NCBI GenBank assembly: GCA_945919795.1
Contig: CAMEJJ010000002.1
Span: 186,001-250,000, forward strand
Direction: 5' to 3'
DNA: 64,000 nucleotides
DNA from: an uncultured Lachnospiraceae bacterium
GTDB taxonomy: Bacteria; Bacillota; Clostridia; Lachnospirales; Lachnospiraceae
Part shown: positions 8,873 to 19,037 of the stretch, one piece after another
Layout: each line of letters starts with the position of its first letter
Position numbering within the stretch: position 1 is the first letter of the stretch
Notes under the pieces: model-generated
Seen by the model: the letters and a program-made list of their open reading frames with translations, nothing else
The model's database searches: none
Told to the model about the DNA's origin: nothing
Made by a program: the position numbers and the translations under genes

Positions 8873-10276
8873 TTAGTATATCCGTCCGCTGTCTTTCCAG
8901 TCACTTTCCAGATATTCCTTTTCCATGGCGATGACCTGATCCATGGCAGCTTTACCCGGTGCTCCGACAGTCAGACGTTTTTCCACACAGGTTTTTAAGC
9001 TGACCGCATCATAGATATCCGGTTCAAATACTTCACTGATTTCTTTAAACTCTTCCATGGTAAGATCCAGTATCGCTTTGTTTTTTTCAATACAGGTAAG
9101 CACCAGCTTACCGATAATGCTATGTGCATCACGGAACGGAACTCCGTGATTAACCAAATAATCAGCGGCATCAGTTGCATTTGTGAAACCGTTCATAGCA
9201 CTCTTTTCCATGACATCTTTTCGGAATTTCATGGTAGTAATCATGCCGTTAAAAAGACTTAAGCAACCTTTTACCGTATCAATCGCATCAAAAGTAAGCT
9301 CCTTATCCTCCTGCATGTCTTTGTTGTATGCAAGCGGAATTCCCTTCAATGTTGTCAGCATGGAAATCAAAGCCCCGTAAACACGGCCGGTCTTTCCCCT
9401 GACTAATTCTGCAATATCCGGATTTTTCTTTTGTGGCATAATACTGCTTCCGGTTGAATATGCATCATCAATCTCCACAAACTGATATTCATTGGAATTC
9501 CAGATGATAATTTCCTCACAAAAACGGCTCAAATGCATCATTATCGTAGATAGTGCACTTAAAAATTCCACAACGTAATCCCTGTCTGCTACTGAATCCA
9601 TACTGTTTAACGTCGGACCCTCAAATCCGAGCAAAGAAGCTGTATATACTCTGTCTAACGGATAGGTAGTTCCTGCTAACGCACCGGAGCCCAGAGGACA
9701 ATAATTCATGCGATGGTAGATGTCCCTTAAACGCAGTCTGTCTCTTTTAAACATTTCAAAATAAGCTCCAAAATGATGTGCCAGTGTCACCGGCTGAGCT
9801 TTTTGCAAATGCGTAAATCCGGGCATATAGGTTTCCGTGTTTTCTTCCATGATTTTCAAAAGAGAATACAATAATTCCTTTAAAATATCATCAATATTTA
9901 TAAGCTCTGACCGGATATACAGTTTCATATCCAAAGCAACCTGGTCATTGCGACTCCTGCCGGTATGAAGCTTTTTACCAACATCACCGATCCGGTCAAT
10001 CAAATTTGCCTCTACAAAGGAATGAATATCTTCATATTTGTCTGTAATCGCAAGTTTGCCGCTTTCTACGTCGTCCCGAATCCCGGTAAGACCTTTTACA
10101 ATGGCATCTTTCTCATCCTTAGTCAAAATGCCTTGTTTTTGCAGCATAACTACATGTGCAATACTTCCTTCAATATCCTGACTGAAAAATTTCTGATCAA
10201 AGGAAATTGACGCATTGAACCGATATACCAGTTCGTCTGTATCCTTTGTAAATCGTCCGCCCCAAAGCTGTGCCAT
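8873..10276 (-). CDS. argH: Argininosuccinate lyase
   Basis: 467 residues, the usual family length. Splits argininosuccinate into arginine and fumarate, the last step of arginine synthesis. Seen: the N-terminal MAQLWGGRF, the central HTGRSRNDQ segment, TGFTHLQKAQPVTLAHH and the fumarase/aspartase superfamily signature GSSIMPQKKNPD (about 282-293), which carries the catalytic serine loop. No other arg gene lies near it. It diverges from the ABC transporter pair starting at 10400. The ribosome site CGGAGG precedes the ATG. Confidence 0.96.
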   Translation of the reverse strand: MAQLWGGRFTKDTDELVYRFNASISFDQKFFSQDIEGSIAHVVMLQKQGILTKDEKDAIVKGLTGIRDDVESGKLAITDKYEDIHSFVEANLIDRIGDVGKKLHTGRSRNDQVALDMKLYIRSELINIDDILKELLYSLLKIMEENTETYMPGFTHLQKAQPVTLAHHFGAYFEMFKRDRLRLRDIYHRMNYCPLGSGALAGTTYPLDRVYTASLLGFEGPTLNSMDSVADRDYVVEFLSALSTIMMHLSRFCEEIIIWNSNEYQFVEIDDAYSTGSSIMPQKKNPDIAELVRGKTGRVYGALISMLTTLKGIPLAYNKDMQEDKELTFDAIDTVKGCLSLFNGMITTMKFRKDVMEKSAMNGFTNATDAADYLVNHGVPFRDAHSIIGKLVLTCIEKNKAILDLTMEEFKEISEVFEPDIYDAVSLKTCVEKRLTVGAPGKAAMDQVIAMEKEYLESDWKDSGRIY

Positions 10277-10399
10277 GTCGTTCCTCCGATTCTATGTTAA
10301 AACTAAATTTGATAATATCATACAAGCCTTGTTTTTTCAAGATGATATGAACAAAGCCTTTATATTTCCATACATTAATAAAAAAAGAGGAAATGAAAT

Positions 10400-11158
10400 A
10401 TGGATACCATGATTCAATTAAAAAACATTTCCTTTTCCTATCACAGACAGGATGGAGAAATCAAAGCGCTTTCCGATATCTCTTTTACCGTAAAGAAAGG
10501 TGAATTTGTCTCCATTGTTGGTCCCAGCGGTTGCGGGAAATCTACAATTTTATCCATTTTAGCCGGTCTGCAGGAAAAAGAAAGCGGAGATTTGCAAATG
10601 AATTCCTCTGTCAAATTCGGCTATATGTTTCAACAGGATTTGTTATTACCATATCTGACTCTTTGGAAAAATGTCTGCCTTGGTCCATCCATTCACCATC
10701 AATTAACCGGTGAAGTTTGTAAATATATTGAAAACTTATTAAATAAATATGGATTAATAAATTTCAGGAATAAATTTCCATCCCAGTTATCCGGCGGAAT
10801 GCGTCAAAGAGCGGCATTAATCCGCACACTGGCACTCAATCCGGATGTTCTGTTATTGGATGAGCCATTTAGTGCTTTGGATTATCAGACCAGGCTATTA
10901 GTCGCTGACGATATCGGAAGTATTATTCGAAAAGAAAATAAAACTGCCGTATTGGTTACACATGATTTATCGGAAGCAATCAGTTTATCTGACAAAATCA
11001 TTATTTTATCCAAACGTCCGGCAAGTGTAATTGATATTGTTAATATTTCAATTCCGGGAAAAGAAAATGGCTCTCTCTATGTCAGGGAGCAAAAAGAATT
11101 TGGAGACTATTTTCAAATACTTTGGAAGGAGATGAATACCCATGACAAATGCACATGA
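10400..11158 (+). CDS. ABC transporter ATP-binding protein (SsuB/TauB/ThiZ-like)
   Basis: 252 residues. A complete ABC ATPase: Walker A GPSGCGKST (about 48-56), Q-loop MFQQDLLLPYLT, signature LSGGMRQRAALIRTL, Walker B DVLLLDEPF and the H-loop VLVTHDLSEA. The sequence is closest in style to the nitrate/sulfonate/taurine/pyrimidine-precursor group. It overlaps the next gene by 17 bp, so the two are translationally coupled. The third expected member, a substrate-binding protein, is absent on both sides, so the substrate cannot be inferred. It starts a two-gene operon divergent from argH. Confidence 0.88.
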   Translation: MDTMIQLKNISFSYHRQDGEIKALSDISFTVKKGEFVSIVGPSGCGKSTILSILAGLQEKESGDLQMNSSVKFGYMFQQDLLLPYLTLWKNVCLGPSIHHQLTGEVCKYIENLLNKYGLINFRNKFPSQLSGGMRQRAALIRTLALNPDVLLLDEPFSALDYQTRLLVADDIGSIIRKENKTAVLVTHDLSEAISLSDKIIILSKRPASVIDIVNISIPGKENGSLYVREQKEFGDYFQILWKEMNTHDKCT

Positions 11159-11936
11159 AGTATATTTAAAGAAGCTTTCCAAGTACCGGAAAACAATAAA
11201 ACTGACACGTGGTCTGGTTCTAATTCTATTTCTCTCTATTTGGGAAATTGCGGCAAGACTGGACTTAATTGATGAATTTTTCTTTAGTTCTCCTATGGGG
11301 ATTGGCAAATGGTACTATAAAGCCATCACAACCGGAGAATTATTTACGCATATCGGATGCACCTTGTTTGAAACCATCTTAAGCTTCTTTCTGGTTATGT
11401 TTTTTTCGATCTTTATTGCATCGATTTTATGGTTTTCAAAACCATTAGCTGATATTTTCGAACCATCATTAGTCATTTTAAACAGCCTTCCGAAATCAGC
11501 GTTGGCACCGCTCATCATTGTATGGCTCGGAACCGGAACTAAAACGATTGTCATTGCCGGAATATCTGTCGCCGTATTTGGTTCTGTTATCAATCTGTTT
11601 ACACAGTTTAAGCAGACAGACGAGGAACGAGAAAAACTAATTATAACACTGGGTGGCAACCGCCTTGATGTCTATAAAAAAATCGTGCTTCCCTACTCTG
11701 TCCCGACTCTGATTAACTTGATGAAAGTCAATATAGGCCTTTCCCTTGTAGGTGTCATTATCGGCGAATTCCTTGCTGCCAGAAAAGGACTGGGCTATTT
11801 GATTATCTACGGCACACAAGTATTTAAGCTTGATATGGTGATTTCAGCCATTATCTTATTATGTTTTATTGCCTACGGCCTTTATTTTTTGATTCAGATT
11901 TTGGAAAAACATATACCATTTATGATGGAGGAATAA
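11142..11936 (+). CDS. ABC transporter permease (SsuC/TauC-like)
   Basis: 264 residues with about six predicted membrane segments, the first near residues 20-38. The cytoplasmic EAA-type loop that contacts the ATPase is IITLGGNRLDVYKKIVLPYSVP, of the kind found in SsuC, TauC and ThiX permeases. The start is supported by the ribosome site AAGGAG located inside the end of the ATPase gene. The operon ends at the terminator at 11993-12031 with no binding-protein gene. Confidence 0.88.
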   Translation: MTNAHEVYLKKLSKYRKTIKLTRGLVLILFLSIWEIAARLDLIDEFFFSSPMGIGKWYYKAITTGELFTHIGCTLFETILSFFLVMFFSIFIASILWFSKPLADIFEPSLVILNSLPKSALAPLIIVWLGTGTKTIVIAGISVAVFGSVINLFTQFKQTDEEREKLIITLGGNRLDVYKKIVLPYSVPTLINLMKVNIGLSLVGVIIGEFLAARKGLGYLIIYGTQVFKLDMVISAIILLCFIAYGLYFLIQILEKHIPFMMEE

Positions 11937-11992
11937 GATGATTTTGTTGCTCTATTATTGTTATCACATTTAAATTGCTGTATTATATTATG

Positions 11993-12031
11993 AAGAGGGT
12001 CCTTTGCTAGATAGGCGAGGGGTCCTCTTTT
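11993..12031 (+). terminator. Terminator of the ABC ATPase/permease operon
   Basis: Arms at 11993-12007 and 12015-12029 make a 15-bp stem with four G-U pairs and a 7-nt loop, ending in CCUCUUUUC. It lies 57 bp after the permease stop and before the convergent chemotaxis gene. Confidence 0.8.
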
Positions 12032-12117
12032 CAATAGTTTCTAAAACCAAAAATAGCTATACAGAACAATATTCCATATAGCTATTTATAATATTTATAA
12101 TCGAAAAACTATAAAAT

Positions 12118-13803
12118 CTACAATTTAATCCGATCAATATTCTTTTTCAAATCAATGGCAACGGAATTAACACCCTGCGCATCTTTACCAATCTTACGTA
12201 TGATTGCATTTGCCTCAGTCGCACAGGCAAGAGTTTCCTCTGTACTTGCAGCATTTTCTTCGGCAATGGCAGATAAATCGGAAACAATATCAACAACCTT
12301 TACTCTAGCAGAATCAAGCTGCATTGTCCGGTCGGTAATATTCTCAATTCCCTGAAGGGATGATGCAATTCCACTTTTTACCTTTTGGAAAGCATCCTGC
12401 GTTGCCAAAACATCCTGGTTTTGCTGTACAATAACATTTTTAATCTCTTCCATAACAGCCACTGATTTTTCTGACTCCTGTGTAATCTTGGAGATTATTT
12501 CAGCAATCTGTTTTGCAGAAATATTGGACTGCTCGGCAAGCTTTTGTATTTCTGCCGCAACAACCGCAAAACCTCTTCCGGCTTCACCGGCTCTGGCAGC
12601 TTCAATGGAAGCATTTAACGACAAGAGATTCGTCTCACTTGCTATTTCTGTAATCATTTCTACCGCAGCCTGAATTTCAGAAACACATTCATTGGTAACA
12701 TTGGTCTGTTCTGATACGAGTTCCACAGCAGATCTTGTTTTATCATTGATAGCACTTAACTGTGACAGAATCTTGGTAGCCTCATCACCTGCAGCATTCA
12801 TTTCACGAGAATTGGTCCTTAATACATCAACTTCGTTGGTCGTATCAACAATCATGTTACCCATTGTAATGACATTTTCTGTTGCAAGCTGTGTTTCTTC
12901 TGCCTGATTGCCTGCACCAGTTGCAATCTCATTGGTCGCATGTTCAACCTGTCCTACGGTCTCAATACTATCCACAACACTCTGCGTCATATTATCCGAT
13001 GCATTATAAACCTGATCTGCCAGATTTTTAATTTCAATCATGACATCATTCAGTTTATCTTCCAATGCAATCACAGAAGCACTGATTTCACCGCTTTCAT
13101 CTTTTCTGGCTGAAAGCTTGTCTAAATCCGGATTTCTCGTAAAATCAAGATCGGCCAGTTTCTTAATTTCGAGATTTAATATCGTAATCGGTTTAACAAT
13201 TTTAATAGCAATAATTGCTGTTACACCTATGTAAAACAACAATACAAAAAAGGCTACAACACCACCTGCAATCGTCAAATTTCGTACGCCACTAAAAATA
13301 TCACTTTCATCTGCCGTCACTACAACAATAAAGGATGCAGAAGGATTGATATAATAAGAAGCGTATTTTGCAACTCCTTTAAATTTATATTTAATCAATG
13401 AAGGTTCCGGAACATTACCACTTTCAATCTCTGAAACCAAATGCTTGACTGCATCATTTTCAACCGGTTTTCCAATTTCATCGGCAGTCGGATGATACAA
13501 CATAATGCCCTCTCCGGAAACCACGTATGTATAACTTGAAGGAATATCCTTTACTGCAATATTTCTGACAACCCTTGAGAGTGTCACCATATTAAATGCA
13601 ACGTCGTTTCCCTTTTCCGCTCTAATGGTATCAAGCTGCTCTCCTGCAATAGTAGCAAGATCAATCATGTAGTTTTCTGTTACAGTAGATATATTGTTTT
13701 TTGCTTTTGGAATAATAATACTCATCACAATACAAACAACAACAATCATGGAAACAGAAACCAAGGCAACAACCTTGCCTGTAATAGAAGTTATTTTTTT
13801 CAT
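12118..13803 (-). CDS. Methyl-accepting chemotaxis protein
   Basis: 561 residues. Membrane segment near 10-32, an extracellular sensor of about 150 residues of the single-Cache kind ([15 protein letters not shown], then [15 protein letters not shown]), a second membrane segment near 178-205, a HAMP linker ([20 protein letters not shown]) and a long coiled-coil signalling domain with the hairpin tip [20 protein letters not shown] (about 395). It should report ligand occupancy to CheA/CheW at the cell pole. No other che or fli gene is in the window. The ribosome site GGGGG precedes the ATG. The ligand cannot be told; small-acid or amino-acid binding is usual for such Cache sensors. Confidence 0.93.
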   Translation of the reverse strand: MKKITSITGKVVALVSVSMIVVVCIVMSIIIPKAKNNISTVTENYMIDLATIAGEQLDTIRAEKGNDVAFNMVTLSRVVRNIAVKDIPSSYTYVVSGEGIMLYHPTADEIGKPVENDAVKHLVSEIESGNVPEPSLIKYKFKGVAKYASYYINPSASFIVVVTADESDIFSGVRNLTIAGGVVAFFVLLFYIGVTAIIAIKIVKPITILNLEIKKLADLDFTRNPDLDKLSARKDESGEISASVIALEDKLNDVMIEIKNLADQVYNASDNMTQSVVDSIETVGQVEHATNEIATGAGNQAEETQLATENVITMGNMIVDTTNEVDVLRTNSREMNAAGDEATKILSQLSAINDKTRSAVELVSEQTNVTNECVSEIQAAVEMITEIASETNLLSLNASIEAARAGEAGRGFAVVAAEIQKLAEQSNISAKQIAEIISKITQESEKSVAVMEEIKNVIVQQNQDVLATQDAFQKVKSGIASSLQGIENITDRTMQLDSARVKVVDIVSDLSAIAEENAASTEETLACATEANAIIRKIGKDAQGVNSVAIDLKKNIDRIKL

Positions 13804-13941
13804 GTTATTTCCCCCATAACATATACTTTTTTACATAGTCCCTAAGAACAAAAGGCTTTTAAAGCCTAACCCTATTTACCATATATTTTAACAAATTTTA
13901 ATATAAAATACAACGTTACAAACTGATTAATTTGTTACTTC

Positions 13942-13984
13942 AATAAAAAAACACACTTACCGGACAAAGCAAATGTGTTTTAAA
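13942..13984 (-). terminator. Terminator after tRNA-Thr
   Basis: On the minus strand, arms at 13969-13981 and 13948-13960 form a 13-bp stem with two G-U pairs and an 8-nt loop, followed by a run of seven U. It lies immediately after the 3' end of the tRNA and should end its transcript. Confidence 0.85.
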
Positions 13985-13985
13985 A

Positions 13986-14058
13986 AGCTCCCTATCGGAC
14001 TCGAACCGACGACCTTCTCATTACGAGTGAGACGCACTACCGACTGTGCTAAGGAAGC
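13986..14058 (-). tRNA. tRNA-Thr (anticodon CGU)
   Basis: Cloverleaf read on the minus strand: acceptor GCTTCCT pairs with AGGGAGC, D stem GCAC/GTGC, anticodon stem TCTCA/TGAGA with loop CTCGTAA giving anticodon CGT, T arm GTCGG-TTCGAGT-CCGAT. It is 73 nt and CCA is not encoded. It decodes ACG. A strong terminator follows directly. Confidence 0.95.
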
Positions 14059-14124
14059 AATCAAAATATATAATATTCAGACCAAAGTCCATTATATACA
14101 AAGATTTTAAAGAATGCAACCGCT

Positions 14125-15039
14125 TTATGATTTTTCATTGGAAACAATGTGTAAATCCAACTGCGGAAAAGGGATCAAGACTCCGGCTTCATCCAGTGCA
14201 CCTTTGATTCCTTCCAAAATCTGAGCCCGCAACGTCCAATAATCATCGGTTTTGACATAACATTTCACAGATAAATTGATAGAGCTTTCTGCCAACTCAT
14301 CGACTGAAATAATAATATCCCGGTCTTTGATAACCAGTTCATTTGCATAAACATAATCATATAATGCTTTTCTTGCGATCTTAATATCCGCATCATAGGA
14401 AATACCAACTGTAACATCCAGTCTGCGGAATTGTGCCGTCGTATAGTTGACCAGACTGGTATTTGCAAGCGTACCGTTTGGCAATACAACTGTACGTCCG
14501 TCAACCGTCAAAAGCTTTGTATAAAACATCTGAATTTCGGTGACATTACCTTCATTTCCTTTGGAATCTTCTTTAATATAATCGCCCACACGGAATGGTT
14601 TTAAAATCAGAATTAAAATACCGCCCGCAAAATTTGAGAGACTTCCCTGAAGTGCCAGACCGATTGCCACTCCCGCAGAGCCGACAACAGCAACAACGCT
14701 TGCGGCATCCAGTCCGAAACTGCCGGCAATCATAAACAGTAAAATAACATATAAACATACCTTGATAAAGGAATCGGTAAACTGAATCACACCCGTGTCA
14801 ACTTTTGCTTTTGTCATGGAATGCTTTACAATCTTGCGGATCATTTTGATAATCCACATACCGATTGCCAAAAACAGTAAAGCAAGAAGGATGCGCACCC
14901 CCAGATTTAATGCTTTCTGAGGGAGTTGCTCCATATAAGCTTTGAAAATATTGACTTTCTCTTCTACATCTTCCGGTGTCAGCTCTTCAAAATTTGTGGT
15001 TGTCAGATCATCAATCGAAACGCTAATTGTCGGAAACAT
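14125..15039 (-). CDS. mscS: Small-conductance mechanosensitive channel, MscS family
   Basis: 304 residues. Three membrane segments (about 45-65, 85-105 and 110-135); the pore-lining third helix is rich in Gly and Ala (VVAVVGSAGVAIGLALQGSL), followed by the MscS beta-domain entry NFAGGILILILKPFRVGDYI. It releases solutes on sudden turgor increase. The start codon follows the glgB stop by one base, so it is translationally coupled to glycogen branching enzyme, an uncommon pairing. The C-terminal alpha/beta domain is present (LDLHIVS end). Confidence 0.92.
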   Translation of the reverse strand: MFPTISVSIDDLTTTNFEELTPEDVEEKVNIFKAYMEQLPQKALNLGVRILLALLFLAIGMWIIKMIRKIVKHSMTKAKVDTGVIQFTDSFIKVCLYVILLFMIAGSFGLDAASVVAVVGSAGVAIGLALQGSLSNFAGGILILILKPFRVGDYIKEDSKGNEGNVTEIQMFYTKLLTVDGRTVVLPNGTLANTSLVNYTTAQFRRLDVTVGISYDADIKIARKALYDYVYANELVIKDRDIIISVDELAESSINLSVKCYVKTDDYWTLRAQILEGIKGALDEAGVLIPFPQLDLHIVSNEKS

Positions 15040-15040
15040 A

Positions 15041-17509
15041 TTAAATCATTTCCTCCTCAAACTTTTTACGCTTATTCTCCAAATCTTTTGCTCTCTTTTC
15101 CAAATCCTGTGCTTTCTGTGCCGCATCCATGGATTTTTTCAAAGCATCCTTTGCAATGAGTTCTGCTTCCTGTGCAACAGCTCTTGCGGCAATCGCAGCC
15201 TCTTTTACTTCATCCTCCTGTGCAATCAGTTCCTGAAGTTTAAGGGATTCTTCGCGTTTTTGCTTTGCAATGGCACGTTTTTCTTCAATTGCCATTTTTT
15301 CTTTTTCCGTAAACGGTATATAGGAGAATGCCACAACACTAAAAGCAGGTGAAATAATCTTAATGGATTCTTCTCTTTCATCACATTCATCCAGATCACT
15401 GCTTATGGCTTTTGCATTGGTATAACCGTTTCCACCGTATTTTTTCAACTCCGAATTAAAGATTTCTTTGTATTTACCGGGATAAGGAACACCAATTTTA
15501 TAATCTTTCCGGTCTACGCCTGAGAAATTGCAGACAATAACCAGCATATCCTTCACATTTTTGGTTTTTCTTAAAAAGACTAGTGTATTTTCATTACCGG
15601 ATATATTGTTAATCCATTCAAATCCGTCAGATGATTCATCGAGTTCATACAAAGCCGGGTGTGTTTTATAAAAGTCGTTTAATGCAGTCACATAATGGTG
15701 CATATTTTTATGGTCATCATATTTTAATAGATCCCATTCTACGCTTCGTTCTTCATTCCATTCGTCAAACTCAGCCAGATCCTGCCCCATAAACAACAGC
15801 TTTTTACCGGGATGCATCATCATATATCCATAAGATGCTCGTAAATTGGCAAATTTTTCCGGAATATCGCCGGGCATTTTACCAATCAGAGATGCCTTTC
15901 CATGCACAACTTCATCATGAGAAAGGGAAAGAATAAATCTTTCACTATATGCATAAATCATGCTAAATGTCAGCTCCCCATGACGGCCTGCACGAAACAG
16001 GGGATCACACTTGATATAATCCAGGAAATCATTCATCCATCCCATGTTCCATTTATAATCAAAACCAAGGCTCTCTGACTTGACATCTCCCGTTACATTC
16101 GGCCATGCGGTTGATTCTTCCGCAATCATCAAAACAGAAGGATCCTCTTTCTTGACAACACTGTTTAAATGTTTCAGAAACTCAACGGCCTCTAAATTTT
16201 CTTTTCCACCATACATATTCGGAATCCAGTCACCATCATTTCTTCCGTAATCCAGATACAACATGGAAGCGACTGCATCCATACGAATTCCGTCTGCATG
16301 ATACTCTTTAATCCAATATAAAGCATTGGCAATCAGATAGTTTTTTACTTCCGGTCTGCCGTAATCGAAAATTAAAGTTCCCCAGTGTGGGTGCTCTGCT
16401 CTTCTTCTGTCTGTCGGTTCATACAGATGTGTTCCGTCAAAACCGCAAAGACCGTGTGTATCACGCGGGAAATGAGCCGGAACCCAGTCTAAAATCACAC
16501 CAATGCCTTCTTTGTGAAGATAATTCACAAAATACTGGAAATCCTCCGGTTTTCCATAACGGGAAGTCGGTGCATAATAGCCGATTACCTGATATCCCCA
16601 GGAGCCATCAAACGGATGCTCCATAACCGGCATCAGTTCCACATGGGTATAACCGGTTTCTTTTGCATATTCGGCAACTTTTTCAGCCAGTTCACGATAA
16701 TTATAAAAATCTCTTCCGTCATCCGGCTTTGCAAAAGAACCAAGATGAATTTCTAAAATACTCATCGGTTTTTTATGAATATCGGACTTTTTACGATTAG
16801 AAATCCATTCGTCATCCGTCCATGAAAAACCTGTTAAATCATAGACAACCGATGCGTTGTCCGGGCGTTTCTGACTTAAAACAGCATATGGATCAGCTTT
16901 TAAAAAGGTCAAACCGCCTTTTGCCTTGATTTCAAACTTGTAATTATCTCCGATATTTGCTTTCGGAATAAACAATTCAAAAATACCGGAATCCCATAAG
17001 CGGCGCATCTGATGAATACGTCCATCCCAGTGGTTAAAATCACCTACCACACTGACACGCATGGCATTGGGTGCCCACACGGCAAATAAGACGCCATGCA
17101 CTCCATCAATGACATAAGGATGAGCACCTAACAGATGGTATATTTCGTAATGAATTCCTGCATTAAATTTTTCCGTATCCTTTTTGGAAATAACCGGTTC
17201 ATATGCATAAGAATCATAAAACGTATCCGTTGATCCATCTTCCATTTTTACGGAAAAACTATATTTCTCCAAAGATACTGTTTTCGGAATCAGAACAGCA
17301 AAAAATCCGGCATCATCCGCCATTTCCATCGCATATTCTTTGTTTTTGGTATGTAAAGTAGCTTCTACAGCCTCCGGATAAAACATCTGTACCAGATTGC
17401 CGCCTGTAACAGGATGAACCCCAAGGATATTTTGCGGCTGATCTTCTTCAGAATAAACAATTCCTTCAATCGCTGCCCAATCCATTAATTTGTATAATTT
17501 ATTCGTCAT
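15041..17509 (-). CDS. glgB: 1,4-alpha-glucan branching enzyme with C-terminal coiled coil
   Basis: 822 residues, about 90-180 longer than usual GlgB. Order: N-terminal region, CBM48 (about 120-210), GH13 barrel, and C-terminal beta domain. All three catalytic carboxylates are present: Asp in DGIRMDAVASM (about 406), Glu in MIAEEST (about 463) and Asp in LSHDEVVHGK (about 531). It makes the alpha-1,6 branches of glycogen. Residues about 733-822 are a highly charged Ala/Glu/Lys helix that should form a coiled coil (ending AKDLENKRKKFEEEMI), not part of the standard enzyme. It overlaps the DUF1015 gene by 11 bp upstream and abuts mscS downstream. Confidence 0.94.
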   Translation of the reverse strand: MTNKLYKLMDWAAIEGIVYSEEDQPQNILGVHPVTGGNLVQMFYPEAVEATLHTKNKEYAMEMADDAGFFAVLIPKTVSLEKYSFSVKMEDGSTDTFYDSYAYEPVISKKDTEKFNAGIHYEIYHLLGAHPYVIDGVHGVLFAVWAPNAMRVSVVGDFNHWDGRIHQMRRLWDSGIFELFIPKANIGDNYKFEIKAKGGLTFLKADPYAVLSQKRPDNASVVYDLTGFSWTDDEWISNRKKSDIHKKPMSILEIHLGSFAKPDDGRDFYNYRELAEKVAEYAKETGYTHVELMPVMEHPFDGSWGYQVIGYYAPTSRYGKPEDFQYFVNYLHKEGIGVILDWVPAHFPRDTHGLCGFDGTHLYEPTDRRRAEHPHWGTLIFDYGRPEVKNYLIANALYWIKEYHADGIRMDAVASMLYLDYGRNDGDWIPNMYGGKENLEAVEFLKHLNSVVKKEDPSVLMIAEESTAWPNVTGDVKSESLGFDYKWNMGWMNDFLDYIKCDPLFRAGRHGELTFSMIYAYSERFILSLSHDEVVHGKASLIGKMPGDIPEKFANLRASYGYMMMHPGKKLLFMGQDLAEFDEWNEERSVEWDLLKYDDHKNMHHYVTALNDFYKTHPALYELDESSDGFEWINNISGNENTLVFLRKTKNVKDMLVIVCNFSGVDRKDYKIGVPYPGKYKEIFNSELKKYGGNGYTNAKAISSDLDECDEREESIKIISPAFSVVAFSYIPFTEKEKMAIEEKRAIAKQKREESLKLQELIAQEDEVKEAAIAARAVAQEAELIAKDALKKSMDAAQKAQDLEKRAKDLENKRKKFEEEMI

Positions 17510-18761
17510 ATTGCTTTTCTCCTCTTGTTATGTCATGTATAAATAATCCGCTTCTAAGCTTCGGTTCAAACCATGTTGATTTGGGCGGCATCAGACGATG
17601 CTCATCCGCTACGGCAAACAGTTCGGCAATGGAAGTCGGATACATGGAAAAAGCACACGCTGCTCCATCATCCACTCTGTTTTCCAATTCCTTTAATCCA
17701 CGAATTCCACCGACAAATTCAATCCGCTTATCGGTCTTAGGGTCCTGAATATCAAAAATTCTATCTAAAACATAAGTCTGAAGGATGGAAACATCAAGTC
17801 CTTCTACCACATCCTCACTCAAGACATGTGCCTTTGCCGTCATCTGATACCAGGTGTGGTCCAAATACAAACCAAACGTCCCTTTTATTTGTGGTGCATA
17901 AGGACTACAATCCGCTTTCACAATATCGAAATCCTGTTCAAGCGCTTGCAAAAGTGTTTCTTTTGTATAACCATTCCATTCTTTTAAAACACGGTTATAA
18001 TCCAGAATCTTTAATTCTTCATCCGGAAACAAAACAGAAAGAAAATAGTGATAAGCCTCTGCCGGATTATCATCCGGATACTGCTCTTTACGCTTAAGTG
18101 ATACCTTGACAGCAGACGCACATCTGTGATGCCCATCAGCAATATAAATGGAATCCATTTTTTCAAAACAGCTCATAATTTCTCTGATATCTTCGCTATC
18201 ATCAATAATCCAGACTTTATGCCCCACCTGATCTTCTGAAATAAAATCATAAATTGGTGTCTTCATCATATTTTTGGAAATCAGTTGTTGTAACCGTTCA
18301 TCTTTCCGATATGCCAAAAAAATCGGTCCCGTCTGTGCGTTGGTTGTCTCAACATGTCTGATTCGATCCAGTTCTTTATCGGCTCTGGTATTTTCATGAC
18401 GCTTAATGGTCTGATTCACATAATCCTCAACCTGACAGCATCCCACCAGTCCGGTCTGTGCTCTTCCATCCATCGTCAACTGATAGATATAATAACAGGA
18501 TTTGTCCTCTTTTATAAAACGTCCGTCGTCAATCATCGCATGTAGCAACTCATTTGCTTTCTGATAAACACAATCGGAATACATATCCACATCATCCTCA
18601 AATTGTGTTTCTGCACGGTCAATATTTAAAAACAAATCCGGACGGCCCTTTACAACTTCTTTCGCCTCTTTCCGACTGTATACATCATAGGGTAAAGATG
18701 CAATCTTTGCCTCATATCCGATTGCAGGGCGAATTGCTTTAAATGGTCTGATTTCTGCCAT
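17499..18761 (-). CDS. DUF1015 family protein
   Basis: 420 residues from the ATG at 18761, chosen because GGAGG lies 5 bases before it and MAEIRPFKAIRP is the usual family N terminus; an ATG nine codons earlier lacks such a site. Conserved family features include SLPYDVYSR near the start and IADGHHRCASAVK in the middle. The family is widespread in bacteria and some archaea and has no established biochemical role that I know of. It overlaps glgB by 11 bp, so it belongs to a DUF1015-glgB-mscS operon. Confidence 0.88.
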   Translation of the reverse strand: MAEIRPFKAIRPAIGYEAKIASLPYDVYSRKEAKEVVKGRPDLFLNIDRAETQFEDDVDMYSDCVYQKANELLHAMIDDGRFIKEDKSCYYIYQLTMDGRAQTGLVGCCQVEDYVNQTIKRHENTRADKELDRIRHVETTNAQTGPIFLAYRKDERLQQLISKNMMKTPIYDFISEDQVGHKVWIIDDSEDIREIMSCFEKMDSIYIADGHHRCASAVKVSLKRKEQYPDDNPAEAYHYFLSVLFPDEELKILDYNRVLKEWNGYTKETLLQALEQDFDIVKADCSPYAPQIKGTFGLYLDHTWYQMTAKAHVLSEDVVEGLDVSILQTYVLDRIFDIQDPKTDKRIEFVGGIRGLKELENRVDDGAACAFSMYPTSIAELFAVADEHRLMPPKSTWFEPKLRSGLFIHDITRGEKQYDE

Positions 18762-18845
18762 ATTTTCCTCCGTAAAATAAGTATTCAAAGCATAACTATA
18801 TTATGCAGTATCATTTGCTGATATGATACAAAAATATTTTTTATT

Positions 18846-18945
18846 ATGATACTAACGGGTTGCTACGTACTTTGTGTACTCGCAATCCTAAAAATATTCG
18901 AAATCCGCCCTAATCGGGCTTCTTTACTAATAAATTATAACAAAG
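18846..18945 (+). repeat. Copy B of the ATGATACC dispersed repeat
   Basis: Starts ATGATACTAACGGGTTGC and is colinear with the copy at 28353: a hairpin with arms around GGGTTGC and GCAATCC, then GAAATCCGCCCTAATCGGGC, which contains a GCCC/GGGC stem. The right terminal TGGTATCAT is not recognisable, so this copy is truncated at its right end. Just upstream a separate GTATCAT (18808) and ATGATAC (18823) face each other, perhaps another remnant end. Confidence 0.75.
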
Positions 18946-18984
18946 GTAAATACAAATGTGAAGTAAAATAAACTTTATGGATTT

Positions 18985-19013
18985 TTGACACGACCCTAAA
19001 GGAGTGCTAGTAT
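18985..19013 (+). promoter_or_regulatory. Sigma-A-type promoter of the 19038 gene
   Basis: TTGACA (18985-18990), 17-nt spacer, TAGTAT (19008-19013). It is 25 bp before the start codon, so the leader is very short and consists mostly of the AAAGGAGTG ribosome site. Confidence 0.7.
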
Positions 19014-19037
19014 ATAGAATTAAAGGAGTGAAATAAA

